From the NCBI GenBank assembly GCA_903862715.1, contig CAIOYY010000083.1, positions 1 to 53,181 on the forward strand: 53,181 nt of DNA, written 5' to 3'. Each line of letters starts with the position of its first letter. The first letter of the stretch is position 1. Below are positions 42,754 through 51,056 of the stretch, piece by piece. The translations under genes and the position numbers were made by a program. Origin of the DNA: an uncultured Alphaproteobacteria bacterium (GTDB lineage: Bacteria; Pseudomonadota; Alphaproteobacteria; Micropepsales; Micropepsaceae). The notes under the pieces were generated by a model. That model had not been told where the DNA came from. It did not search any database and saw only the letters and a program-made list of their open reading frames with translations.

Positions 42754-43611
42754 ATGCGCTTTTCTGCCGTATCCCTCGTTACCGCCACGGCGTTGTCCGC
42801 CATGATGTCCACAGCCTGGGCGCAAAACACCGCCATCCCGGCCATCGCCTACGGTGAAACGCTCGAGGCGGCGTTCGCGGAGGGCGACGCGCTGGCCTTT
42901 GGCTCGGCGGGTATCTGTGAAGTGGATTTCTATGCCGACTCCTTCGCCTTCGAGGGGGAGGCGGGGGATGAGATCAGGGTCGTCATGACATCGTCCGACA
43001 TCCCACCGGTCCTCAGTCTCTATCACCCGGCGGACTATTTCCCGGTGCGCGAATATGGCCCCATCCAGAATTCCGACCTCGATTCCGAAACCGAAGCCGT
43101 GATCGTCCGGGCCCTTCCCGTGACGGGCAGCTACCGGATTGAGACGACCTCGCGCGAGATCTGCGCGCCCGGCGCCTATCGCCTTTTTCTCGAAAGAACC
43201 GGCGTGGACGCCGAACTCGCCGCCAACCCGGCTGTCTCTTTCGCCACCCGCGCCGCGCTCGCGCGCTTGTCCATCGCCTATGGCGAAACCCTTTCCGGCC
43301 GTCTGGAACAGACCGACCTTCTCGACGCCCTCGGCAATCCGTTTGACGAATATGGCTTCACGGGACAGGCGGGCGACGTCGTGCGCGTGCGGGCGCGCGC
43401 CGCCGGGTTCGAGGCGACAGCCTCATTGTACCAGGTGGGACCGACCGATCTCTTGCATTATGAACAGGGCAACCCCGATGACGAAACGGGCGACCCCGAC
43501 GCCGAATTCACCTACACGCTTCCCGCCGACGGAAGCTACATGATCGAAGTCGGCTCTTATTTTGGCCTCGAATCCGGCGATTACGAAGTGACGCTCGAAC
43601 GTTTGCCCTGA
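42754..43611 (+). CDS. Secreted protein of two PPC-type beta domains (array member 1)
   Basis: 285 residues: signal peptide (MMSTAWAQ), then two prepeptidase C-terminal (PPC)-type beta domains, about 28-148 and 170-285. Domain 1 has the degenerate form with a Cys pair (GICEVDFY... REICAPGAY). Domain 2 shows the standard pattern: IAYGETLSGRLEQTD, FTGQAGDVVRV, DPDAEFTYTLPADGSYMIEVGSY, GDYEVTLE. There is no protease or other catalytic domain, so the protein is binding/structural if anything. First of four tandem relatives on the same strand. Confidence 0.82.
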   Translation: MRFSAVSLVTATALSAMMSTAWAQNTAIPAIAYGETLEAAFAEGDALAFGSAGICEVDFYADSFAFEGEAGDEIRVVMTSSDIPPVLSLYHPADYFPVREYGPIQNSDLDSETEAVIVRALPVTGSYRIETTSREICAPGAYRLFLERTGVDAELAANPAVSFATRAALARLSIAYGETLSGRLEQTDLLDALGNPFDEYGFTGQAGDVVRVRARAAGFEATASLYQVGPTDLLHYEQGNPDDETGDPDAEFTYTLPADGSYMIEVGSYFGLESGDYEVTLERLP

Positions 43612-43700
43612 AAGGCCGAAATAAGCCGGACGCGGCGTTCCCGCATCTCGCCCAAATCCCTCGCGCGGTCTAAGCTCGCGGTTCACGCGTGGGGTTCCAG

Positions 43701-44873
43701 ATGAAATATGTTGCGTTCGTGCTGATCGTGTCTGCGGTCGGCTTTGTCTTGCCTGCGTCGGCTCAAACCACCATCACCTACGGCGAGACCATCGAGACCA
43801 ACCTCGACGAGAGCGATCCGCGGGAACTGCCCTATTTCAACCGCGAGGAATTCTGGTTCGACGCGGCCGCGGGCGATGCCGTCGAAATCCGCGCCACGTC
43901 GATGGCTATGGACCCCTATGTCTATCTGTATCCGGCAGGCGGCATGAATGCGGGCGAACTCGCCTCCGACGATGATGGCGGCGGCGGCCTGAATTCGCTC
44001 CTGCGCTATACGATAGCGAATGCGGGCCGTTACCTCATTGTGGTCTCGTCCTATGATTACGGCGCCTATTCGCTTTCGCTCCAGCGCACAGGCACCGCGG
44101 CGGATGCGCCGCTACCTCCGCCGCCTCCGCCTGCGCCGGAGGAACCGCTGTTCTCCGCCGAACAGCTCCAGCCCTTAGGCTATGGTCAATCGGTCAATGG
44201 CGAACTATCGGACCAGGACCCGGATGCCGCGGGCACCGTCTACGATCTCTACGCATTTACCGGCCGCGCGGGCGACGTCGCCGAGATTTCCATGACCGGC
44301 GCCGAAGGAACCGCGACCATTCTGGATACGTTTCTGCGCCTTGTTCCGGCGGGCGATTCCGACACCGTCCTTGCCGAGGATGATGATGGCGGCGGCGGCC
44401 TCAATTCCGAAATCACCTTCACGCTTCCCACTGATGGGGAATACTGGATCATCGCCAGCACCGTCTATCAGTCGGTGGTCGGCCCCTACACCTTGCGCCT
44501 TGATCGTGAGGACCCCGGTGAAGCGGCGGCTTCGGTCCTGCCGGTACCCATCCTGCCCGGCCAGACCGTCAGCGGTGAATTGACGGGGCGCGATCTGACC
44601 GACAGCGGCGATGCCTCCTATGACGTTTATACGTTCAGCGCGTCCGCCGGGCAGCAATTGCATTTCGTCATGCGGTCGACCGATTTCGATTCCTATCTCG
44701 GCCTCTATGCCGCCGATGCGCCGGATGAGCCGCTGGTGTTGGACGATGACGGCGCCGGCGCGCCCGACGCCGATCTGAAATATGTCGTTCCCGAGGCGGG
44801 CGATTTCATCCTGCGCGCCACCAGTTTCGGCGCCGGAAGCCGCGGCGTCTACACCGTGGAAATGGCGCCATGA
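43701..44873 (+). CDS. Secreted protein of three PPC-type beta domains (array member 2)
   Basis: 390 residues from ATG 43701; a GTG 12 bases upstream is in frame. Signal peptide (LPASAQ), then PPC-type domains at about 22-132, 150-280 and 285-390. Each carries xYGQ-x-GEL, FxxxAGD, the acidic DDDGGGGLNS loop (probably calcium-binding), LPTDGEYWIIAS and a final YTLRL strand. A Pro-rich linker separates domains 1 and 2. Domain 1 is closely similar to domain 2 of the next gene (DPRE-x-PFFNREEF), suggesting internal duplication across genes. Confidence 0.82.
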   Translation: MKYVAFVLIVSAVGFVLPASAQTTITYGETIETNLDESDPRELPYFNREEFWFDAAAGDAVEIRATSMAMDPYVYLYPAGGMNAGELASDDDGGGGLNSLLRYTIANAGRYLIVVSSYDYGAYSLSLQRTGTAADAPLPPPPPPAPEEPLFSAEQLQPLGYGQSVNGELSDQDPDAAGTVYDLYAFTGRAGDVAEISMTGAEGTATILDTFLRLVPAGDSDTVLAEDDDGGGGLNSEITFTLPTDGEYWIIASTVYQSVVGPYTLRLDREDPGEAAASVLPVPILPGQTVSGELTGRDLTDSGDASYDVYTFSASAGQQLHFVMRSTDFDSYLGLYAADAPDEPLVLDDDGAGAPDADLKYVVPEAGDFILRATSFGAGSRGVYTVEMAP

Positions 44874-44898
44874 CAATGTTCCCGGAAAGAAACCGCAA

Positions 44899-46401
44899 GT
44901 GACTCATCGTCTGTTGCTGGGGTTCTCTCTGCTGCTCACCGCGCTGCCGGCGGCGGCGCAGGAACAGATGCCGATCGCCTATGAAGAGGAAATTCATGGC
45001 GAACTGACGGAAAGTGATGGGTTCGATTCCGGTGCGTTCTATGACGAATATACTTTCGAGGCCCGCGCCGGAGACCAGATCGACATCCGCATGACCTCCG
45101 ATGAATTCGACGCCTATCTGGAATTGTTCGATGCCGCCGTCACGACGTTGCTGGATTCCGACGACGACGGCCTCAATCCCTATATTCGTTTTGTCATTCC
45201 GGAAGACGCGACCTATCTGATCAGCGCGACCTCCGTCGATTCATCCCAGTCCGGCGCCTATCAACTCCACCTTTCGCGCACCGCGACGGGTCTTCTCCCC
45301 GCAACGCCGGACCCCACCTTTTCGTCGCTCGCGGCGGGAGCGCGCGAAATCGCTTATGGCCAAACGCTCAACAGCGCGCTGGAGGAAACCGATCCACGCG
45401 AGCAGCCCTTTTTCAACCGCGAGGAATTTTATTTTGAAGGCGCGGCGGGCGACGAAATCGAAATCCGCGCCAACTCCGACAATATGGATCCTAATGTCTA
45501 CCTCTATCCGCCGGAAGGCATGGCGTGGGGCGAACTGACTTCCAATGATGATGGCGGCGGCGATCGGAATGCGCTGCTGACCTATACGCTTCCGTCGGCC
45601 GGTCGCTACCTCATCGTCGTGTCGTCCTATGAATACGGCACCTATGATCTTGTGCTGAACCGCGTCTCGAACGGCGCGGCGCCCACGCCATCGTCCGCTA
45701 TATCCGCGCAGCCCATCGTCTCGAACCGCACCGTAATGGGGTCTCTCGCGGACGGTGATCCGCTCACCATGGGCAAATATTACGACGCCTATGTCTTTAC
45801 CGGCCGCGTGGGCGACAGGATTACCATTTCCAATGTGGGCGATAGTCTCGACACCTATCTGTATGTCACCCAAGCCGGAAATCTGGATGCCCCGCTCATC
45901 AGCGACGACGACAGCGCGGGCGATCTGGATGCCCTCATCCAATACACGCTTCCCGCCGATGGTGATTACTGGATCATCGCCACCAGCGCCTATGAAAACG
46001 CCTTTGGCGCCTACACGTTGAGGCTGGAAAAAATGGCGGCATCCGTGCCGGTAAATGCGGCGCCGGGCACCATCGCCTTTGGCCAGTCCGTCGAGGGTTC
46101 GCTCACCGACACCGATCCCGTTTCCGCAAGCGGGGCGCGTTACGACGCGTACACCTTCACGGCGGCGACGGGCGAAGGCTTCCATATCCTGATGCGTGCG
46201 GCGGCGATGGATTCCTATCTCGAACTCTACCGCGCGGAAGATGTGAACGGCGTGCCGATCGCATCGAACGACGATGGCGGCGGCGAATCCGATGCGCTGC
46301 TGAGTTTCACGCCGAAAGTCGCGGGCACCTATATCATTCACGCTTCCGGTTACGCCGCGGATACGCGCGGCGATTATACTTTGGCTTTGAACAGGCAATA
46401 A
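44899..46401 (+). CDS. Secreted protein of four PPC-type beta domains (array member 3)
   Basis: 500 residues from the GTG at 44899, chosen because it starts the signal peptide (LLLGFSLLLTALPAAAQ) with GGAAAGAAA in front. The open frame runs back into the previous gene, but those codons are not a signal. Four PPC-type domains at about 24-130, 150-265, 270-385 and 390-500, each with an acidic loop (SDDDG, SNDDGGGD, SDDDSAGD, SNDDGGGE) and LPxxGxYxIxAxS. Product presumably exported to the periplasm or surface. No anchor visible. Starts 25 bases after member 2. Confidence 0.82.
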   Translation: MTHRLLLGFSLLLTALPAAAQEQMPIAYEEEIHGELTESDGFDSGAFYDEYTFEARAGDQIDIRMTSDEFDAYLELFDAAVTTLLDSDDDGLNPYIRFVIPEDATYLISATSVDSSQSGAYQLHLSRTATGLLPATPDPTFSSLAAGAREIAYGQTLNSALEETDPREQPFFNREEFYFEGAAGDEIEIRANSDNMDPNVYLYPPEGMAWGELTSNDDGGGDRNALLTYTLPSAGRYLIVVSSYEYGTYDLVLNRVSNGAAPTPSSAISAQPIVSNRTVMGSLADGDPLTMGKYYDAYVFTGRVGDRITISNVGDSLDTYLYVTQAGNLDAPLISDDDSAGDLDALIQYTLPADGDYWIIATSAYENAFGAYTLRLEKMAASVPVNAAPGTIAFGQSVEGSLTDTDPVSASGARYDAYTFTAATGEGFHILMRAAAMDSYLELYRAEDVNGVPIASNDDGGGESDALLSFTPKVAGTYIIHASGYAADTRGDYTLALNRQ

Positions 46402-46441
46402 CGCGCGCGCAATCGGGGCGGCGCATTCGAGGACGACGACA

Positions 46442-47975
46442 ATGAAATACGGGCTTTCGGCACTTGTGGTTCTGGCCGCGTTATCGGTTTCGCTCAGCGC
46501 ACGCGCGCAGACGCAAAGCATCGAAAGCAGCCTCGATACCGGGGATGAGCTGTATCTTACGGGCGGCACCGAATGCCTGGACAACGATATCTACTTTCGA
46601 AGAATACGAGTTTGACGCCATCACAGGGGCCGTGATCACCCTCACGATGACGTCGACGGAAATGTCGCCCTATGTCATCCTCGGTCCGCCGGAAAATTAC
46701 TTCGCCAACCCGGATGACTACGACGCCATCGCGGTCAGCGATGAGATCGCCGACGGTTCCGCCGAAATTACCGCAACGCTCCCGATCGACGGGACCTACA
46801 TCATATGGGCTTCCAGCGTGGATCTCTGTGAAGTGGGCGCGTACACGCTCGACATCACCTATACCGAACCCGGCACTGCGCCAGCGCCGCAGGCCGTGGC
46901 GCCCAATGTGCCGCCTATCAGCACCTCTACTGTTCCGGCCAATCCTGGCACCATCGCCTTCGGGCAAACGCTGTCGGGCCGCCTCGACACCACCGATGCC
47001 CAAAAGGACGACGACTCCTTTTACGATTCCTATCGCTTCACGGCGCAGGCGGGACAGACCGTAAGGGTTGCGGTCAGCTCGAACGATTTCGATGCCTATG
47101 TGCTGATCAAAAGTCCTGCGGGCAATTACGACGTCTCCGAAGGGGGCGGCGGTACCGGCAATAACGCACAGGCCGATTACACCATCCCCAGCAGCGGCGA
47201 ATATATTCTCGAGGCGAATTCTCTGACCGGCAATCAGACCGGCGCCTATCAGGTTTCGCTTTCCCTGACCTCCGCGCCTGTCGCCGTGGCAGCGGGTGAC
47301 ACGCTTTCCTACGGCCAGACCGTGCAGGGCAATCTGCAGAAGGGCGACCAGATGACCGACGGCAAGCTCGAGGACAGCTATCGCTTCACCGGCCGCGCGG
47401 GCGAATTCATCGTCGTCGACATGGTCGCGACCTACGACACGTTTCTGCGTCTGGCGCGCGCCAACGCACCCGACAATCAGCTTGCCTATGACGACGATAC
47501 CGGCGACGAGCTCAATGCCCGCCTCGTGCACCGGCTGGATCAGGCGGGCGACTACATCGTCTATGCAACCACTGCGTCCACCGGAACGACCGGCCCGTAT
47601 TCGCTGTCGCTGCAGCAGGGCGCGGCGCCCTCCACCGATACGCGTCCCATTGAAGCCGGACGTCAGGTGAAGGCTATGCTGGTCGAGGGCGATCCCACCA
47701 CGCTAGATGGCAGGCATTTTCAGGCCTACCGCTTCAGCGCGACCCAGGGCGAACAGATCACCGTCACCCTGCGCTCCATCGCCTTCGATACCTATCTGCG
47801 TCTTTACAGCGCCGATGATATTCACGGTGAACAACTCGCCTTTGACGATGATGGCGCGGGCGACGGCGATTCCCGGATCACCTTCACGATTCCGCAGAGC
47901 GGCGATTACGTCATCCTGGCGACCAGCTACGATTCGGCGGGGCGCGGCGCCTTCACGCTCGATTTCACGAAATAG
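46442..47975 (+). pseudogene. Secreted protein of four PPC-type domains, frameshifted near its N-terminus (array member 4)
   Basis: The true start is ATG 46442 (signal peptide LAALSVSLSARAQ, GAGGACGACGAC in front). The frame continues to TAC TTT at 46592-46597 and then needs to skip one base (C at 46598) to enter the frame of the remaining ~460 residues (EEYEFDAITG onward to 47975). In array member 1 the equivalent region is uninterrupted (Cys, then FYADSFAFEGEAGD). Four PPC-type domains in total. The shift TTT-C, followed by CGA, may be a true mutation, a base-calling error, or a +1 slip from UUU to UUC. Without correction only ~55 residues would be made, or a leaderless product from 46464. 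Confidence 0.78.
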
Positions 47976-48130
47976 TCTCCGGCAAACGGCAATGGCCTCC
48001 CGCGAACACGGGGATGGTCTTTGCTGTTGTGCACGCTAATGTCCGCCTCACCGGCAAGGCGTCCCGCCGGTTTGCCGTTTCGGCTGCATTCGCCTAATTT
48101 CCGCGCGCCAATTCGAGAACAGGACAGAAA

Positions 48131-48598
48131 ATGGGTTTGCGCGAACGCTTCACCGACCAGATGAAAGAGGCCATGAAGGCGAAGGATCAGCGCCGTCTCT
48201 CGACGTTGCGCATGGTGCTCGCCGCCATCAAGGACCGCGATATCGCTGCGCGCACCGAAACCTCGCGCGAGGGCGTGTCCGATGACGACATCCTGACGCT
48301 GCTGACCAAGATGATCAAACAGCGCGAGGAATCCGCGGCGACCTATGACACCGGCAACCGTCCCGAACTCGCCAGCGCCGAACGCGACGAAATTGCCGTC
48401 ATCCGCGAATTCATGCCGAAGCAATTATCGGATGCGGAATCGCGCGCGGCGGTGGAAGCGGTCATTGCGGAAGTCGGCGGCGCCTCGATCAAGGATATGG
48501 GCAAGGTCATGGCGGCGCTGAAGGAGCGCTATTCCGGCCAGCTCGATTTCGCCAAAGCGGGCGCGGTAGTGAAGGAAATTCTGTCGGCCGCCAAGTAG
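48131..48598 (+). CDS. GatB/YqeY domain protein
   Basis: 155 residues, cytoplasmic. LRERFTDQMKEAMKAKDQRRLSTLRMVLAAIKDRDI, then the helical YqeY pattern with IREFMPKQLSD and a KDMGKVMAALKERYSGQLDF end, related to the tail domain of GatB amidotransferases. Probably tRNA-related, but the free-standing form is not well characterised. Usually located beside dnaG and rpoD in alphaproteobacteria, as here. Confidence 0.93.
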   Translation: MGLRERFTDQMKEAMKAKDQRRLSTLRMVLAAIKDRDIAARTETSREGVSDDDILTLLTKMIKQREESAATYDTGNRPELASAERDEIAVIREFMPKQLSDAESRAAVEAVIAEVGGASIKDMGKVMAALKERYSGQLDFAKAGAVVKEILSAAK

Positions 48599-48629
48599 CC
48601 TACAGGCCAAATAAACAGGAGTGCGAAAA

Positions 48630-48944
48630 ATGGTGAATCTGATTTTGACCTACACGCTGAAGCCGGGCGTCACGAAGGATCAATTCGAGAACTGGGTTCG
48701 TAGTTTCGACTATCCGAACATGCGGGGCTTAAAACGCGTCTCCTCGTTTAAAACCTACCGGACCGAGAAGCTCCTGGTCGGCGCGGGCAAGCCGCCTGCC
48801 GACTATGTCGAAATTTTCGCCATCGATGATTTTGAAGGCTTCCTCGCCGAGGACATGCCGGGCGGCGTCGTCCAGAAGGTCATGGGCGAATTCATGGGCC
48901 ATGTCGAAAACCCCGCCTTCATGATCGTGTCCGAGGTCGTCTGA
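48630..48944 (+). CDS. REDY/HapK-like small protein
   Basis: 104 residues from the ATG at 48630 (AGGAG 9 bases upstream). MVNLILTYTLKPGVTKDQFENWVR, a Tyr/Val strand (PADYVEIFAIDDFEGFLAEDM), and EFMGHVENPAFMIVSEVV suggest a dimeric alpha-beta barrel. Resembles proteins annotated as REDY-like HapK from a prodigiosin cluster. No such cluster is here; function unknown. Confidence 0.65.
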   Translation: MVNLILTYTLKPGVTKDQFENWVRSFDYPNMRGLKRVSSFKTYRTEKLLVGAGKPPADYVEIFAIDDFEGFLAEDMPGGVVQKVMGEFMGHVENPAFMIVSEVV

Positions 48945-49049
48945 CCGGTTTCGGGCGGTAAAGCGCCGCCCACGCGCCGCCGGGCTCCTAATCTTTGTTA
49001 GCAAAGCCGGAGCGGCATAGCCGTGCCGGTCCGCTTGCGCGATCATGGC

Positions 49050-49080
49050 CGGCTTTTCTCCGGGCTCCGGAGAGAAGCCG
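49050..49080 (+). promoter_or_regulatory. Hairpin in the dnaG leader
   Basis: CGGCTTTTCTCCGG (49050-49063) pairs with CCGGAGAGAAGCCG (49067-49080) around a 3-base loop with a single mismatch. It ends 16 bases before the dnaG ATG and would cover the expected ribosome-binding region. No T run follows, so it looks more like a translational or processing element than a terminator. Confidence 0.45.
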
Positions 49081-49096
49081 TGGGATATGAACGGTA

Positions 49097-51004
49097 ATGC
49101 GTTACGGCGAAGGCCTGCTCGAGGAAATCTTGCGGCGGACGGATCTCGTCCAGCTGGTGGGCAAGCGCGTCAAGCTTGAACGCAAGGGGCGTGTGTTCTG
49201 GGGCCCCTGTCCCTTCCATAAGGAAAAATCTCCCTCCTTCAAGGTCGAGAATGAGCGGCGCACCTATCATTGCTTCGGCTGCGGGGCAGGCGGAGATGCC
49301 TTCAAATGGCTGCGCGAAACCGAAGGGCTGACCTTTCCCGAAAGCGTCGAGCGCCTCGCCAATCTCGCGGGTGTCGCGCTGCCTGCCTGGACGCCCGAGG
49401 AAGACGCGCGCGAGACCCGCCGCAAATCGCTCTACGACATCATCGAGATCGCCTGCGTCTTTTTCGAAGATCAGCTGCGCGCCCGTAGCGGCACCGAGGC
49501 GCGTGACTACTTAAAATCGCGCGGCCTCGACGGTGACATCGCAAAGCGCTTCCGCCTTGGTTATGCGCCCGATTCCAACAGCGCGCTGAAAGATCATCTC
49601 AGCGCAAAAAACATTCCGCTTCCCGCGATGGTGGAAGCCGGGCTGGTGCGCCCGGCGGAAGACAACCGGTCTCCCCGCGATTTCTTCTACAACCGCGTGA
49701 TGTTTCCGATCGAAGACATACGCGGCCGTGTCGTCGCCTTCGGCGGACGCGGCCTGTCGCCCGACGCCAAACCGAAATACATCAACACCGGTGAAACCAC
49801 GCTCTTTTTCAAAGGCCGGCAGCTCTATAATTTCCGCGCCGCGCGTGCCGCCGCCCATGCCGATCAGCCCTTGATCGTCGCCGAAGGCTATATGGACGTC
49901 ATCGCGCTGTCGGAGGCGGGCTTTCGCGGTGCCGTCGCGCCGCTCGGCACCGCACTCACCGAAGACCAGTTGCATCTTCTCTGGAAGGTCTCGCCGGAAC
50001 CGATTTTCTGTTTCGATGGCGACGAGGCGGGCACCCGCGCCGCGCGCCGGGCGGCGCGCCTGTCGCTGCCGCATCTTCTGCCTGGCCATTCCCTGCGCTT
50101 CGTCTTTCTGCCTGCGGGCGAAGACCCGGACACGTTTCTGCGGAGCCAGGGCGTAGCGCCGATGCGCGCCCTGATTGAAAAGGCAAAGGGACTCGCGGAT
50201 GTGCTGTGGGCCGCCGAAACCGAGGAGCGTGATTTCTCGACGCCAGAGCGCCGCGCCGGCCTCGAGGTCGAACTGGAAGGGATCGTCAAACAGATTCGTG
50301 ATCCCAAAATCGCCGATTACTACAAGCGCGATTTCTCCGAGCGCGTCTTCAAGGCCTTCAAACAGCGCCAGAATACGGGGCCCGGCGGCTCTCCGCGCGC
50401 CGATGGGGCGCGGCGCGGGGGCGCGAAGCCCGACTATCGTAACACGTCCTGGCGCGGCGACAGGCCCATGGCGCGGCCGCCGGAGCAGGGTGTGTCCCCG
50501 GCGGTCCGCCGCAGCCTCCATGCGGTCAACGCCAAGGGCGCATCCCGCCAGGCCAAGGAGAAGGAGCTTCTCGGCCTCCTTCTGACCCAGCCCGGCATCA
50601 TTGAGCGCGATACCGAAATTCTGGCCAGAATTACGCTTTCCGACCCGCAACTTGACAGGCTGAAGCACGAACTCCTACATCTCGCCGCTTCAGGCGTCAG
50701 GCTTGAAAGAACGGTCGTGGAGAACCACCTCGTTCGCCAGGGGATGGGTGTGCTTGCGGAAGGGTTGCAGCATCAATTGGCCGTTCGGCGTATAATAGAA
50801 GACTCAGGCGAAAGCGGATTGGATGAAGCATGGCACCGTGCGGTGGCCCAGCTGGATGATCCGGATTTCAGCCTTCATGGAGAACTGAAAACGCAGCGCG
50901 ATGCCGCCTTTCGGCGTTATTTGGATGGCGGCGGCGATGCGGATTGGGATGAGGTACAGCGCCTGAACGGGCTCATCAGAGCGGAAGGCGGATCGCAGCA
51001 GTAA
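49097..51004 (+). CDS. dnaG: DNA primase
   Basis: 635 residues. CHC2 zinc finger with Cys38, His41, Cys59 and Cys62 ([22 protein letters not shown]), the primase core, TOPRIM residues in EGYMDVI and FDGDEAG, and an Arg/Pro-rich linker (about 430-475) before a C-terminal helicase-binding domain. It makes RNA primers for replication. Together with rpoD it forms the macromolecular-synthesis operon; rpoD begins 52 bases after the stop. Confidence 0.97.
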   Translation: MRYGEGLLEEILRRTDLVQLVGKRVKLERKGRVFWGPCPFHKEKSPSFKVENERRTYHCFGCGAGGDAFKWLRETEGLTFPESVERLANLAGVALPAWTPEEDARETRRKSLYDIIEIACVFFEDQLRARSGTEARDYLKSRGLDGDIAKRFRLGYAPDSNSALKDHLSAKNIPLPAMVEAGLVRPAEDNRSPRDFFYNRVMFPIEDIRGRVVAFGGRGLSPDAKPKYINTGETTLFFKGRQLYNFRAARAAAHADQPLIVAEGYMDVIALSEAGFRGAVAPLGTALTEDQLHLLWKVSPEPIFCFDGDEAGTRAARRAARLSLPHLLPGHSLRFVFLPAGEDPDTFLRSQGVAPMRALIEKAKGLADVLWAAETEERDFSTPERRAGLEVELEGIVKQIRDPKIADYYKRDFSERVFKAFKQRQNTGPGGSPRADGARRGGAKPDYRNTSWRGDRPMARPPEQGVSPAVRRSLHAVNAKGASRQAKEKELLGLLLTQPGIIERDTEILARITLSDPQLDRLKHELLHLAASGVRLERTVVENHLVRQGMGVLAEGLQHQLAVRRIIEDSGESGLDEAWHRAVAQLDDPDFSLHGELKTQRDAAFRRYLDGGGDADWDEVQRLNGLIRAEGGSQQ

Positions 51005-51056
51005 GGCTTTTGGACGCGGGGAATCCTCCCCGTTTGCGAGAGACGGAACGCTAAGA

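Noticed and set aside
49511-50668. 385-codon minus-strand open frame
   Set aside because: Antisense to dnaG, with no start context or recognisable domain.
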